Positions 14,903-24,219 of a stretch of DNA of 64,000 nucleotides are shown piece by piece. The translations under genes and the position numbers were made by a program. A model generated the notes under the pieces. The model made no database searches. It had not been told where the DNA came from and saw only the letters and a list, made by a program, of their open reading frames with translations. Each line of letters begins with the position of its first letter. Positions within the stretch are counted from its first letter, which is position 1. The stretch is from Edaphobacter acidisoli. Lineage in GTDB: Bacteria; Acidobacteriota; Terriglobia; Terriglobales; Acidobacteriaceae. The stretch spans positions 2,790,001 to 2,854,000 of the forward strand of contig NZ_BMJB01000001.1 in the NCBI RefSeq assembly GCF_014642855.1, written 5' to 3'.

Positions 14903-16543
14903 CTACGACTTGCTCACATTCACGTAATACAAGTCTGTAGCCACACCGAAGTTCTTCTTCGAGAGTGGCGTCTTCATTGTCTGCCAGTCGGTAGTCGCAC
15001 GAATCACCTGCCAGTGGTTCAGATCACCGACCCGGACCGGCATGGCGAAGTTCGTCTCATCCGCTTTCCAGCGATACGCCACCGTTCCAGCGCTTTCGTC
15101 GAACTTGAGCTCGAGTGTAGGTATCGCAGTATGGCGCAAGTATTGGTTGAAGATCGGTGTCAGGTCCATGCCCGTCTGCTGATTGAAGTACGCAATCACA
15201 TCTTCCGTCATGATGTTTTGATACTTAAAGTGCTGATAGAAGTCATGAATCAGCGTGAACCACTTCTGGTCGTCATCCACGATGCTACGCAGAGTATTGA
15301 TGAACAGCGCGCCTTTGAAGTACTGGTCCTCATCCGGCTCCGCATTCACGCCGCGTGGCATGACAATCGGCTGTTTGCCTTTCACCTTCGGCTTCAGCCC
15401 ATTCAGATACTTGATAGCATCGGCCTCGCCCCACCAGTACTCGACATAGAGGCCTTCCATATATGTTGTCCAGCCTTCATGTATCCACATGTCCGAACGA
15501 TCCGCCGCCGTGATGCTGTTGCCGAACCACTCGTGCCCGCTCTCGTGAATGATGATGAAGTCAAACCGCGGACTGACACCAACGCCCGTCCAGTCGCGTC
15601 CAAGATAACCATTCTCGAAGCCGTTTCCATAAGCCACAGCACTCTGGTGCTCCATGCCGGCATAGGGAACTTCAATCAACTTGTAACCATCTTTCTCAAA
15701 CGGATACTGCCCGAAGTAGTGCTCGAAGGCCTCCAGCATCCCCTTCACTTGCGTGAACTGCTTCTTCGCTTTGGCGAGGTCTTCGGGCAGCGCATAGTAA
15801 TCAAGCGTGAGCTTCTTGTACTTGTCGGAAAAGTGCTGATAATTCCCTATATTCAGCGCAACATCGTAGTTATTGATCGGATAGTGCACGTGCCAGTTCC
15901 ACTGCGTGTAGCCGTCACCCAGATCGCGCTTCCCGGCGAAGCGTCCGTTAGAAACATCGATCAGCCCGTTCGGCACGGCAACGCTGATCATCATGCTCTT
16001 GACCTCATCGCGCCATTGGTCCTTATTCGGCCACCAGACGCTCGCGCCATTGCTCTCGCACGCAGTCGTAATCCACGGCTTACCTTCTTTGTCCTTCTTG
16101 AAAGTGAAGCACCCAAACCGCCCCTGTTCCTTCGGTTCACCCGAATAATAAAAATCAATTGAGTACTTGCGTCCCTTGCGCAGCATCGTCGGGAAATCGA
16201 CAAAGACGGTGCCGCCGTCACGCGTATACTTGAGCGCCGTGTGCCCCTTGACGATTCTGTCGATGTGCATCGTTGGATACAGTTCGAGCTGGATGCGCTG
16301 ACCCTCAGCAAGCATCCGAAACTGAATGGTGTTCTTTCCGGTGACGAACTTCCGCTCCGGATCCACGCGAATGTCGAGGTGGTAGTAGAGAAGGTCATTG
16401 TTCTCGCGATATGGGCCGTAACCACCGCGCAGGATATCGGCATGCTTTGGGGTAAAAGGAGTGGTTTGCCCAAAGACTGGTGCATGGAGAACGCCCAATA
16501 GAAAGGCTACGACTACATAGCTACGAAGAACGTCTCGAAACAT
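14903..16543 (-). CDS. M1 family aminopeptidase, secreted (546 aa)
   Basis: Zinc metallopeptidase that removes N-terminal residues from peptides. The zinc site is HESGH (near residue 333) followed by the third ligand Glu in WIHEGWTTYMEG, i.e. HExxH-x18-E. A substrate-anchoring segment (VPYAGMEHQSAVAYGNG) replaces the classical GAMEN as the GMEH/GMEHQ form common in secreted M1 proteins of this group. The N-terminus after ATG 16543 is a Sec signal peptide (SYVVVAFLLGVLHAPVFGQ). A TTG three codons earlier is less likely. It is divergent from the efflux pump. Confidence 0.9.
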   Translation of the reverse strand: MFRDVLRSYVVVAFLLGVLHAPVFGQTTPFTPKHADILRGGYGPYRENNDLLYYHLDIRVDPERKFVTGKNTIQFRMLAEGQRIQLELYPTMHIDRIVKGHTALKYTRDGGTVFVDFPTMLRKGRKYSIDFYYSGEPKEQGRFGCFTFKKDKEGKPWITTACESNGASVWWPNKDQWRDEVKSMMISVAVPNGLIDVSNGRFAGKRDLGDGYTQWNWHVHYPINNYDVALNIGNYQHFSDKYKKLTLDYYALPEDLAKAKKQFTQVKGMLEAFEHYFGQYPFEKDGYKLIEVPYAGMEHQSAVAYGNGFENGYLGRDWTGVGVSPRFDFIIIHESGHEWFGNSITAADRSDMWIHEGWTTYMEGLYVEYWWGEADAIKYLNGLKPKVKGKQPIVMPRGVNAEPDEDQYFKGALFINTLRSIVDDDQKWFTLIHDFYQHFKYQNIMTEDVIAYFNQQTGMDLTPIFNQYLRHTAIPTLELKFDESAGTVAYRWKADETNFAMPVRVGDLNHWQVIRATTDWQTMKTPLSKKNFGVATDLYYVNVSKS

Positions 16544-16640
16544 CGCTAACAAGCCTACCGCGAATCACACAAAAGTCTCATCCCGCCTAGTTGCCAATTG
16601 CCTTCACCCTTGTAAATTATTCAAAATAAAAGATAAATAG

Positions 16641-16656
16641 TTAACCGAGCGGTTAA
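16641..16656. promoter_or_regulatory. TetR-type operator candidate with adjoining promoter
   Basis: TTAACCG-AG-CGGTTAA is a perfect 7-bp inverted repeat, 75 bases before the efflux pump start and between two divergent genes. AACCG...CGGTT palindromes are frequent TetR-family sites next to drug pumps. A -10-like TACAAT lies at 16708-16713, flanked by AACTGG (16701-16706) and CCAGTT (16722-16727), a second inverted repeat that would straddle the start of transcription. No tetR gene is adjacent. Confidence 0.55.
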
Positions 16657-16731
16657 ATTAAGAAATTCTCTTATCAAGGGAAAATCCTGAATCCAGCTTC
16701 AACTGGCTACAATCTAACTATCCAGTTAAAA

Positions 16732-18366
16732 ATGGCGACTACTGTACTAGACCTCCCCGAGGCGCAACGACCGTCCGCGACCTCACACGCCGAGCGCCCG
16801 TGGCGGCCTCGCGTAAATCCATGGATTGTCGCCATGACGGTTACGTTGGCCACCTTCATGGAGGTACTCGACTCCTCAATCGCCAACGTTAGCCTGCCGC
16901 ACATCGCAGGAGGGCTGGGCGCAACACAGGACGAAGCCACCTGGGTCCTGACCGCGTACCTCGTAGCCAACGCCATCATTCTGCCCGCTGGCGCGTACAT
17001 GACCACCTTCATCGGGCGCAAGAAGTTCTACATGATCTGTGTTGCACTGTTCGGCGTCAGTTCCGCGCTCTGCGGTCTGGCGCCAACGTTACCCATGCTT
17101 GTCTTCTTCCGCGTACTGCAGGGCATCGGCGGCGGTGGCCTTGCACCCTCAGAACAAGCCATCCTGGCAGACACATTCCCGCCCGCGAAACGTGGCCAAG
17201 CATTCGCCATGTACGGTCTCGCCGTTGTCGTCGCGCCAGCCATCGGCCCAACGCTGGGCGGCTATATCACCGACCACTTTGACTGGCGCTGGATCTTCTT
17301 CCTCAACGTCCCCATCTGCCTGCTCTCGCTGTTCCTCACCTCGCGCATCGTCGAAGACCCGCCCTACGTCCACCAGCAGGTAAAGGAAACCCAGAAGCAC
17401 GGTATCAAGCTCGACTTCCTCGGCTTCGGCCTGTTAGCCACCACCTTCGGTTCGCTTGAGTTCCTCATGGATAAAGGCCAGGAAGACGACTGGTTCTCCT
17501 CGCACCTTATCGTCTTCTTCGCCATCGCATGCGTGGCGGCGTTTGTGCTGATGATCTGGTGGGAGCTGCGCCAACTCCGCACCGGGCACCGGCCCATCCT
17601 GAACCTCACGCTCTTCTACAAGCGCAACTTTGCCATCAGCTTCACTCTGATGTTCGTGCTTGGCTTCGCGCTCTACGGAACAACGGTTCTGATCCCACAG
17701 CTTGTCCAAACACTACTGGGCTATACAGCTGAACTCGCGGGATTAGTGTTGTCGCCCGCAGGCTTCATGATGATGGCCATGATGCCCGTCGTCGGTTTTC
17801 TTTCAAGCAAAGTAGACCCGCGTAAACTCATAGCCTACGGTTTCATCATGCTGACTTCAGCACTAGTTGTCATGCACACGATGAATCTTGGCGTGAGTTA
17901 CAACTACCTGGTCTTCCTGCGCTGTTTCCAGGCCTCAGGACTAGCCTTCCTGTTTATCCCCATCAACACGATTGCCTACATCGGTGTGAAGCAGTCGGAG
18001 AACAACGACGTCTCCGGCCTGACCAACCTTGCTCGCAACATCGGAGGCTCAGCTGGCACGGCCTTCATGGCCACCATGCTCACACGCCGCACCGCCGCGC
18101 ACGAGACCAATATGGTGCGCAATCTGAGTACGGGAAATCCGGCGTTCGTAAACCAAGTGAACGCATTGAAGCATATGTTCGGCCAAGGCTTTCAGGCCAC
18201 CCATTCTGCGGAAGCCTTTATCTATAATCAGCTTCACCGTCAGGCCGCGATGCTCGCCTACCTGGACATTATCCAGTACCTGGCCGTCTTCTGTGCCTGC
18301 ATGTTGCCGCTGCTCTTCCTGATTCCTCGACCACCAGAACACCTTGACCCCGGTGCAGGACACTAA
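16732..18366 (+). CDS. DHA2 family drug efflux MFS transporter, EmrB/QacA-like (544 aa)
   Basis: Fourteen predicted membrane segments. The family motif LDSSIANVSLPHIAGGLGA (motif D1) lies in helix 1, motif A is GRKKFYMICV after helix 2, and the antiporter motif C is GLAVVVAPAIGPTLGGYITD in helix 5. Proton-driven export of drugs or lipophilic compounds across the inner membrane is the family role; EmrB-type members work with an EmrA adaptor, but none is next to it here. The ATG is almost leaderless relative to the predicted -10 and has no clear ribosome binding site. The palindrome at 16641-16656 suggests ligand-responsive repression. Confidence 0.92.
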   Translation: MATTVLDLPEAQRPSATSHAERPWRPRVNPWIVAMTVTLATFMEVLDSSIANVSLPHIAGGLGATQDEATWVLTAYLVANAIILPAGAYMTTFIGRKKFYMICVALFGVSSALCGLAPTLPMLVFFRVLQGIGGGGLAPSEQAILADTFPPAKRGQAFAMYGLAVVVAPAIGPTLGGYITDHFDWRWIFFLNVPICLLSLFLTSRIVEDPPYVHQQVKETQKHGIKLDFLGFGLLATTFGSLEFLMDKGQEDDWFSSHLIVFFAIACVAAFVLMIWWELRQLRTGHRPILNLTLFYKRNFAISFTLMFVLGFALYGTTVLIPQLVQTLLGYTAELAGLVLSPAGFMMMAMMPVVGFLSSKVDPRKLIAYGFIMLTSALVVMHTMNLGVSYNYLVFLRCFQASGLAFLFIPINTIAYIGVKQSENNDVSGLTNLARNIGGSAGTAFMATMLTRRTAAHETNMVRNLSTGNPAFVNQVNALKHMFGQGFQATHSAEAFIYNQLHRQAAMLAYLDIIQYLAVFCACMLPLLFLIPRPPEHLDPGAGH

Positions 18367-18419
18367 TGGGACTCCTCCGGTCGAGGGTGAATCGGCAGTG
18401 TTTATGCACAGTTTAGGGG

Positions 18420-18495
<76 letters not shown>

Positions 18496-18523
18496 GCATG
18501 TTGGCACAAATATCTCAGCCATT

Positions 18524-18550
18524 GAACCAATCGCACTTTGCGATTGGTTC
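18524..18550. repeat. Perfect 12-bp hairpin upstream of the tRNA
   Basis: GAACCAATCGCA (18524-18535), loop CTT, TGCGATTGGTTC (18539-18550). It is a perfect stem without a U-tract on either strand, about 30 bases before the tRNA start. Its role is unclear; it may be the end of the cox transcript or a small mobile remnant. Confidence 0.6.
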
Positions 18551-18673
18551 AGAAAAAGGCTGTTGCCTCTCCAGTCTCGCATAGCAGCACGAGCCACGCC
18601 AAACCTCGAATTCCAGGCGGCGCACGCGAATAACTCCTAGAGATTGCTTCGTGTCAGTTGGATTCTTTATGAC

Positions 18674-18707
18674 ATAGAAAATGCGACCGCATAGGCCGCA
18701 TTTCTAT
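18674..18707 (-). terminator. Long hairpin ending the cox operon
   Basis: ATAGAA-A-ATGCGACC (18674-18688) pairs with GGCCGCAT-TTCTAT (18694-18707), one bulged A, loop GCATA: about 14 bp. It starts 22 bases after the last stop of the cox operon. The U-tract is poor, so this may be a weak terminator or 3' stabiliser. Confidence 0.6.
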
Positions 18708-18729
18708 AAATATTGACTAGCGCAAAGGA

Positions 18730-19065
18730 CTACCAGCGTCCCCAGGCGCGGCTCATGTAATCACTGAGAGTCATCGTGATGAGGACAAGGAAGGTGAAGA
18801 AACCCGCAGCAACCGTCATCTTGATGAGCTTGGATTGATACTTCACGTGCATAAAGAAGAGGATGACAATCACAGCCTTGGTGCAGGCGATAGCGAGCGC
18901 GACGACAGGGTTGAGGATTCCAAGATCGACGAAGGCCGCCTTCGTCGTAAGCCACGTCAAGATCAGTAGCGTGACGAAGACGATTCCATAAATCTTGGGT
19001 GTGACGATGTGGTGCTGACCGTGTTCAGGGTTAGTCACATTGGACGGATCGTGGTATTGGCTCAT
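18730..19065 (-). CDS. Cytochrome c oxidase subunit IV, caa3 type (111 aa)
   Basis: Small membrane subunit of the terminal oxidase. A His-rich N-terminus is followed by three hydrophobic helices (IYGIVFVTLLILTWLT, VVALAIACTKAVIVILFFM, MTVAAGFFTFLVLITMTL), with the K-A-x-I-V-x-x-F-F-M-H signature of prokaryotic COX4/CtaF proteins. It is the last gene of the operon, 45 bases after subunit III, and is followed by a long hairpin. Confidence 0.9.
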   Translation of the reverse strand: MSQYHDPSNVTNPEHGQHHIVTPKIYGIVFVTLLILTWLTTKAAFVDLGILNPVVALAIACTKAVIVILFFMHVKYQSKLIKMTVAAGFFTFLVLITMTLSDYMSRAWGRW

Positions 19066-19110
19066 GCGCCTTCTCCTTCAGGCCAGTAAAAGGGGTTGCG
19101 TTGCCGCACG

Positions 19111-19872
19111 TTAGAGAGGATGTCGATCAATGAGGTAGAGCAGCGGGTATAGAAATAGCCACACAATATCGACGAAATGCCAATATAAGGCAAAGTTTTC
19201 TATAGGGGCTACATACCCCGAGGTAAAATCACCCCTTTGGGCCCTCCACATCAACCAGAACAGAATACCTACGCCGATAATCATATGCAGCGCGTGCATG
19301 CCGGTCATGGCGAAGTAGAGCGAAAAATAGATCTGCACCTTCTGCGCCATATCAGGCGCTAGAGGCTTTTCCTTGAGACCATAGGCCTCAGGATTCACAA
19401 ATTGCGAAACGTCAAAGTGTGCGCCCGGAATGTGGTGAAGTTCCCACTTCTCGTGATATTCGTCATACTTAATCCCGAGGAAGACGAATCCAAAGACGGT
19501 CGTCAGCACAAGGAAGAGTAGGAGTAGGCCTTTTTTGCGCACCTCAGCCGCCCACACAGCCAGTGCCATGAAGAATCCTGAGGTAATCAAGATTGCTGTA
19601 TTCGTGCCTCCAAGTGGAATGCTCAATTGGTTAGAGCCAACCACAAAGGCGTCATAGTACCAGTTGCGATAGAGCAGATAGGCAAAGAACATGCCACCGA
19701 AGAACATGATTTCGGTCAGCAGGAATAGCCACATCCCGAAGGTGCCTGCCTCTCGCTGCTGCTCCTCCGTCTCAAAATGGTGACGGTGCTGCGGCAGATA
19801 CTCGTGGACGTGCTCTTCCACGTGAGCCACCTCGGACGTGTTCGTATTTGTCGCTACGATCGTGTTATCCAA
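19111..19872 (-). CDS. Cytochrome c oxidase subunit III (253 aa)
   Basis: Seven-helix core subunit of the heme-copper oxidase. Recognised by [25 protein letters not shown] near the start, [22 protein letters not shown] and the terminal [20 protein letters not shown]. The histidine-rich N-terminus ([18 protein letters not shown]) is unusual. A loop between helices (about residues 130-175) is longer than in most bacterial relatives. Its start overlaps the end of subunit I by eight bases, so translation is coupled. Confidence 0.95.
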   Translation of the reverse strand: MDNTIVATNTNTSEVAHVEEHVHEYLPQHRHHFETEEQQREAGTFGMWLFLLTEIMFFGGMFFAYLLYRNWYYDAFVVGSNQLSIPLGGTNTAILITSGFFMALAVWAAEVRKKGLLLLFLVLTTVFGFVFLGIKYDEYHEKWELHHIPGAHFDVSQFVNPEAYGLKEKPLAPDMAQKVQIYFSLYFAMTGMHALHMIIGVGILFWLMWRAQRGDFTSGYVAPIENFALYWHFVDIVWLFLYPLLYLIDRHPL

Positions 19873-21538
19873 CGGTCGTCACCTCTTGTTCCATCTTCTT
19901 AGCTAACCACTCATAGTCATAGGCTTCATGATCCATGACAGGAATTTCGATAAAGTTTTCGGTCAGGGGTGGTGACTGAATCTGCCACTCAAGTCCGGTA
20001 GCCTGCCACGGATTGTTACCGGCGATCGGGCCGTACTTCAACGACCACGCCAGATAGAGGAGAGGCAGCACATATCCCACGCCGAGTACGGTTGCGCCTG
20101 CAGTCGAGAGAACGTTGAGCACCTGGAACTCTGGCGGATACGCATGATAGCGGCGCGGCATTCCAAGATAACCGAGCACAAACTGAGGCAAGAAGGTCAG
20201 GTTGAAGCCGATGAATGTAGTAACCGCAGCCAGCTTTGAGAGGGACTCTGGATACATACGACCCGTCATCTTCGGCCACCAGAAGTGAACCCCCGAGAGG
20301 AACGCCATCAGCATACCGCCCACCATCACGAAGTGGAAGTGAGCCACGATGAAGTACGTCTCGGTCAGGTGGATGTCCATACCAAGCGCGCCCAGGAAGA
20401 CGCCCGTCATACCACCAATAGTGAACAGCCCCATGAATCCGAATGCATAGAGCATCGGAGTCTCGAAAGTGATAGAACCCTTCTGAAGCGTAAATGCCCA
20501 GTTGAAAATCTTAATAGCCGAGGGAACCGCGACAAGCATCGTCAGCAGCGAGAAGACCAGCGCCGAATAATTCGACACCCCCATGATGAACATATGGTGC
20601 GCCCAGACGAAGAAGCCAAATAGCGCAATGGCCACCGAGGAGAACGCTACGGCCGTGTAGCCGAAGACGCGCTTACGAGCAAAGGTGCTGACTACCTCGG
20701 AGATCACACCCATGCCTGGCAAGATCATGATATATACGGCCGGATGTGAGTAGAACCAGAAAAGATGTTGGAACAAGAGCGGGTCTCCGCCCTTCGTCGG
20801 GTCAAAGACTCCGATTCCGATCGTGCGCTCGAGTGCGACTAGAACGAGCGTGATCGCCAGCACAGGCGTACCGAGCACCATCAAAATGGATGCGGCGTAG
20901 TGCGACCAGACAAAGAGTGGCATCCGGAACCAGGTCATACCGGGCGCACGCATCCGGTGGATCGTAACGATGAAGTTCAAGCCTGTGAAGATCGATGAGA
21001 AGCCCGCAATGAAGATACCCAGCGCCGCCGTAACGACGTGCGTGTTCAGGTAGTGCGTCGAGAGCGGCGTGGTGAAGGTCCAACCCGTGTCAACGCCACC
21101 AAGTACCAATGCTGCCATGATAAAAAGGCCACCGACCCAGTAGAGATACCAGCTCAGTAGGTTGATCTTTGGGAATGCCAGGTCTTTGGTTCCCAGCATG
21201 ATGGGCATCAGGAAATTTCCCAGCGTTGCTGGTACCGATGGCACCAGGAAGAGAAAGACCATGATAATGCCGTGCATTGAAAACAGCTTGTTGTAGGTAT
21301 CCGAAGCCACCAGATCGGGCTGAGGAGTCAGCAACTCCAGGCGGATCAGGCCAGCAAACGCTCCTCCAATAAAGAAGAAAATCGTAATCGAGATCAAGTA
21401 GAGGATCGCGATACGCTTATGGTCGCCAGTGAACAACCAGCTGAGCAGACCATCCTCGTTATTGAGGTAGTGCCGCTTCGGCAGGGTTGCCGTCCGTTGG
21501 TCTGGAAGATTGAGGATGGTACTACTGGTTGCGCTCAT
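19865..21538 (-). CDS. ctaD: Cytochrome c oxidase subunit I, A2-type (557 aa)
   Basis: Catalytic subunit reducing oxygen to water and pumping protons. Twelve membrane helices. Heme a ligands are His89 (MHG) and His402; the binuclear centre uses His265 with crosslinked Tyr269 (HPAVY), His314-His315 (WAHHMF) and His400 (VAHFHF). The sequence is YSHPAVY where A1-type oxidases have GHPEVY: the channel glutamate is replaced and a Tyr-Ser pair precedes, the mark of A2-type enzymes such as the Rhodothermus caa3. Its start overlaps the end of subunit II by four bases (ATGA). Confidence 0.97.
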   Translation of the reverse strand: MSATSSTILNLPDQRTATLPKRHYLNNEDGLLSWLFTGDHKRIAILYLISITIFFFIGGAFAGLIRLELLTPQPDLVASDTYNKLFSMHGIIMVFLFLVPSVPATLGNFLMPIMLGTKDLAFPKINLLSWYLYWVGGLFIMAALVLGGVDTGWTFTTPLSTHYLNTHVVTAALGIFIAGFSSIFTGLNFIVTIHRMRAPGMTWFRMPLFVWSHYAASILMVLGTPVLAITLVLVALERTIGIGVFDPTKGGDPLLFQHLFWFYSHPAVYIMILPGMGVISEVVSTFARKRVFGYTAVAFSSVAIALFGFFVWAHHMFIMGVSNYSALVFSLLTMLVAVPSAIKIFNWAFTLQKGSITFETPMLYAFGFMGLFTIGGMTGVFLGALGMDIHLTETYFIVAHFHFVMVGGMLMAFLSGVHFWWPKMTGRMYPESLSKLAAVTTFIGFNLTFLPQFVLGYLGMPRRYHAYPPEFQVLNVLSTAGATVLGVGYVLPLLYLAWSLKYGPIAGNNPWQATGLEWQIQSPPLTENFIEIPVMDHEAYDYEWLAKKMEQEVTTVG

Positions 21539-22578
21539 GGCTTTACCGCCCCTGGCGTTGTTGGCGCCTGTTGGTTCGAGTCCGCCGTAGTCAGGGTCTC
21601 CTGAACACGGTAATTGCTTTGAAGGGTTTTGATGAATTCAACTAGATCAATCAGACCGTCCTCGCTGATCTGTCCCTGATAAGTGGGCATGATTGGTGCA
21701 TAGCCCGATGTGATGTGCTCGGATGGATTAAGAATGGCATCGCGCAGGTAAGCGTCATCGACCAAAGCCTGCGAACCATTGGTGAGCGTCAGCTTAGAGC
21801 CATAAACGCCTGCAAGGTTCGGACCCCGGGCAGTGGCGCTGCCATTATGACAAGCATTACACCCCATGCTTGCGAAGAGACGTTCTCCGTTCTGGGCCAG
21901 TGACATGCCACTCGTGGACTCCTGCGTCCACTTCTGGTAGTCCTCCGGGTTCATCACCGTGACTTCACCGATCATGGCCGAATGGTTGGTGCCGCAATAT
22001 TGGGTGCAGAAAATGTGGTAGGTACCTGGGGTTGTTGCCTGAAACCACACCGTTGAGTAGCGACCGGGAATCACTTCGCGTTTGACACGGAAATCCGGAA
22101 TCGAAAAGCTGTGGAAGACGTCCTGTGAGATCATCGTCAGCTGGATAGGACGCCCCGTGGGAACGTGGAGAGCGTTGATCTCGTGCTGACCACCTGGATG
22201 CTCGGCTTTCCACATCCACTGCTTGCCAACGACGTAGATGTTCATCGCGTTGGCAGGAGGGGTATAGATGCGGAAGTAGAGAATGGCGCCCCAAACGAAG
22301 GTGATCAGAAACAGACACAACGGAATGATGGTCCAGGTAGCCTCAAGCAGCGTAGAGCCTTCAATCTGCTCGGCAACCGGGTGCTTCTCCTTGCGGTAAC
22401 GGATCGAGAAGCCGAAAATGAGCGTGCCCACCAGGACAAGTCCGATCACCGTAATCGTGAGCAGGAAGAAGTAGAGCGCGTCTGCATAGGGCGCGATAGT
22501 GGACGCTTCGCGCGGGAACAGCGCTGAATTGGTCAGCCACTTAATGAGAAATTGCCACAGGACTTGACTAATATGCAT
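21535..22578 (-). CDS. ctaC: Cytochrome c oxidase subunit II with fused cytochrome c domain (caa3 type, 347 aa)
   Basis: Two N-terminal membrane helices anchor a periplasmic cupredoxin domain with a complete CuA site: His in VFHSF, C-x3-C in CTQYC, and His/Met in NHSAM. The C-terminal cytochrome c domain has CNACH for heme attachment and an axial Met in APIMPTY. The fused heme makes this a caa3 oxidase, which can take electrons directly from the ActE or ActA cytochromes of the complex encoded upstream. It starts two bases after the SCO gene. Confidence 0.96.
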   Translation of the reverse strand: MHISQVLWQFLIKWLTNSALFPREASTIAPYADALYFFLLTITVIGLVLVGTLIFGFSIRYRKEKHPVAEQIEGSTLLEATWTIIPLCLFLITFVWGAILYFRIYTPPANAMNIYVVGKQWMWKAEHPGGQHEINALHVPTGRPIQLTMISQDVFHSFSIPDFRVKREVIPGRYSTVWFQATTPGTYHIFCTQYCGTNHSAMIGEVTVMNPEDYQKWTQESTSGMSLAQNGERLFASMGCNACHNGSATARGPNLAGVYGSKLTLTNGSQALVDDAYLRDAILNPSEHITSGYAPIMPTYQGQISEDGLIDLVEFIKTLQSNYRVQETLTTADSNQQAPTTPGAVKP

Positions 22579-22580
22579 CG

Positions 22581-23498
22581 TTACCCTTTATCCGTTTCTT
22601 TCTTGGTCAGGTCGTTCTCGCGCGCGAGCTTGAACTCTTGCCCAAAGCTGAAGAAGATGAAGCCTGCCAGTCCGGCGACAGTAATGACTCCCCCCAACTG
22701 GACGACCCTGACCACTCTCAAGGAATGAGTGTTCTTCTCTGGGTCGTACTCGTAACAGTAGGTGAGGATATTTGCCACCGGTGATCCTATTTTGTTCCCT
22801 GAAGCCTCAACGAGGCCGAGCAACATGTCCTTGGGAGAGTATTCAACCCCAAGGTAGTACTGCGCCAGCCTGCCGTCAGTCGTTGCAATCTCAATGGAGC
22901 TTGCATGTGCAAACTGCGTCATGCGGCCGTCAGGCCCAGGAACACGCACATAATCAAAGCCGACGGTGTTCGTAACCGCATCAATTGCAGGGCGCTGGCC
23001 TGTAAGAAAATGCCAACCTGCGGCTGTTTCAGGGTGCCCATAACGCTTGAGGTAGAAGGCCTTCTTCTTTGCCGCTAGCTCGGACGTCTCACTGGGATCA
23101 ATGCTAATGACGACGACATTGAAGTCCTTGCCCGGCGTGAGATGAACCATCATCAGGGCACTGGTAAGGCCATCGAGCTCTTCCGAGCAAAGCATCGGGC
23201 AGTCGTAATAGACCAGGGAAAGAATTACGGGCGTTTTTCCGAAATAATCCCCGAGCTTAACCGTCTTGCCCGTTTCATCCTCAAAAGTGGCGTCTAGCGG
23301 CAACTTTTGGTTGAGATGCTGCTCTACTGTGACCTTCTGGAGCATCTGGGGCAGCTGGTCACCGTGGTTCTCGCCCATCTGCTTGTCGCCATAACCGGAA
23401 ACCTGAGCCGAGGCACATACGGGTAGCAAGCTGCCAAGAAGAGCACAGCCGATTGCCGCGGTCCTCCAGATCCCCCGAGTTGTCCACCTGCCTGTCAT
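22581..23498 (-). CDS. SCO1/SenC family copper chaperone (305 aa)
   Basis: Delivers copper to the CuA site of subunit II. A signal sequence is followed by a thioredoxin-like domain with the copper ligands C100-x3-C104 (YDCPMLC) and His198 (QFAHAS). A membrane helix near the C-terminus (GGVITVAGLAGFIFFSFG) and a charged tail follow; SCO proteins usually carry an N-terminal anchor, so the C-terminal anchor is a variant seen in ACIII-linked operons. It lies directly upstream of the subunit it serves. Confidence 0.93.
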   Translation of the reverse strand: MTGRWTTRGIWRTAAIGCALLGSLLPVCASAQVSGYGDKQMGENHGDQLPQMLQKVTVEQHLNQKLPLDATFEDETGKTVKLGDYFGKTPVILSLVYYDCPMLCSEELDGLTSALMMVHLTPGKDFNVVVISIDPSETSELAAKKKAFYLKRYGHPETAAGWHFLTGQRPAIDAVTNTVGFDYVRVPGPDGRMTQFAHASSIEIATTDGRLAQYYLGVEYSPKDMLLGLVEASGNKIGSPVANILTYCYEYDPEKNTHSLRVVRVVQLGGVITVAGLAGFIFFSFGQEFKLARENDLTKKETDKG

Positions 23499-23541
23499 GC
23501 TTTCCCTTACTTCCTATCGTAAGTCAACGCTTTGGCGGCTG

Positions 23542-24219
23542 CTATTTTGCCGCGCCAGGATCTGTGTTTTCAGCACTCTCTGCCCTGTTATAGGCGAGCT
23601 TCTGCTCACGAGCGGCGATGACGTCAAGCTCATATCCGGTTCGCGCAAAACCTGTAGTCAGTGGTGCCAGAATTACTGGGTTATCATCGCCAAACATTGC
23701 CGTTTCAGTCTTCTGGCCCGCCTGCTCAACGGGCAGTCCCTGCTGAGCAATCAGCGCCATGGCATGTGTGATCGGAATCCGAATGGTGCCGTTGTCAACG
23801 CTGTAGTAGTTCAAGAGCAGATCTTCCCGGGCGTGCAGATCGGCCGTAGACTGTTCGCCATCATCGATGTCGAGACGAGGCGCAGGAAAGGTCTGAGTAA
23901 TCTGCTGGAGCTGCTTTTGCTCCATCTCAGCGGCACTGGCCATGTCTTGGCGCGGAGCATTTTCTGCGGCACCAGAGTAGTCGACGTTCTGGCTCCATTT
24001 ATTGACCGGCCCGTCTTCTTTCTTGATGGCGCCATTGATAACCTTGCCCAACACGAAGCAGAAGACAAAGAAGATCAACACAGAGCCAAACAGTCCGGCC
24101 AGAAATACAGCAATGCCGTTGACGTTGACGTCGGTCGTCTCATACCCCGGATGATCAGCATCGCGCACACCATGCTCGGGGTTCAGCGGTTGGTTGATCT
24201 TGTTGTGCTCAGTGGACAT
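23542..24219 (-). CDS. Uncharacterised membrane protein within the ACIII-caa3 operon (225 aa)
   Basis: One strong membrane helix at about residues 34-57 (IAVFLAGLFGSVLIFFVFCFVLGKV) after a polar, His/Glu-rich N-terminus, then a periplasmic domain. The recognisable block is APRLDIDD...LLNYYSVDNGTIRIPITHAMALIAQQGLP, a Y-x-x-V-D-x3-G-x-x-R-I-P-I-x-x-A-M pattern that I have seen in proteins of unknown role beside oxidase genes. No heme, copper or redox motif and no cysteine pair are present. The start ATG 24219 overlaps the end of actF by 11 bases; an earlier in-frame start at 24267 would run deep into actF. Position suggests an assembly factor or a linker between the two complexes. Confidence 0.8.
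   Translation of the reverse strand: MSTEHNKINQPLNPEHGVRDADHPGYETTDVNVNGIAVFLAGLFGSVLIFFVFCFVLGKVINGAIKKEDGPVNKWSQNVDYSGAAENAPRQDMASAAEMEQKQLQQITQTFPAPRLDIDDGEQSTADLHAREDLLLNYYSVDNGTIRIPITHAMALIAQQGLPVEQAGQKTETAMFGDDNPVILAPLTTGFARTGYELDVIAAREQKLAYNRAESAENTDPGAAK

Noticed and set aside
14696..16162. 488-codon forward frame
   Set aside because: Antisense to the M1 peptidase and coiled-coil gene; no start signal or motif.
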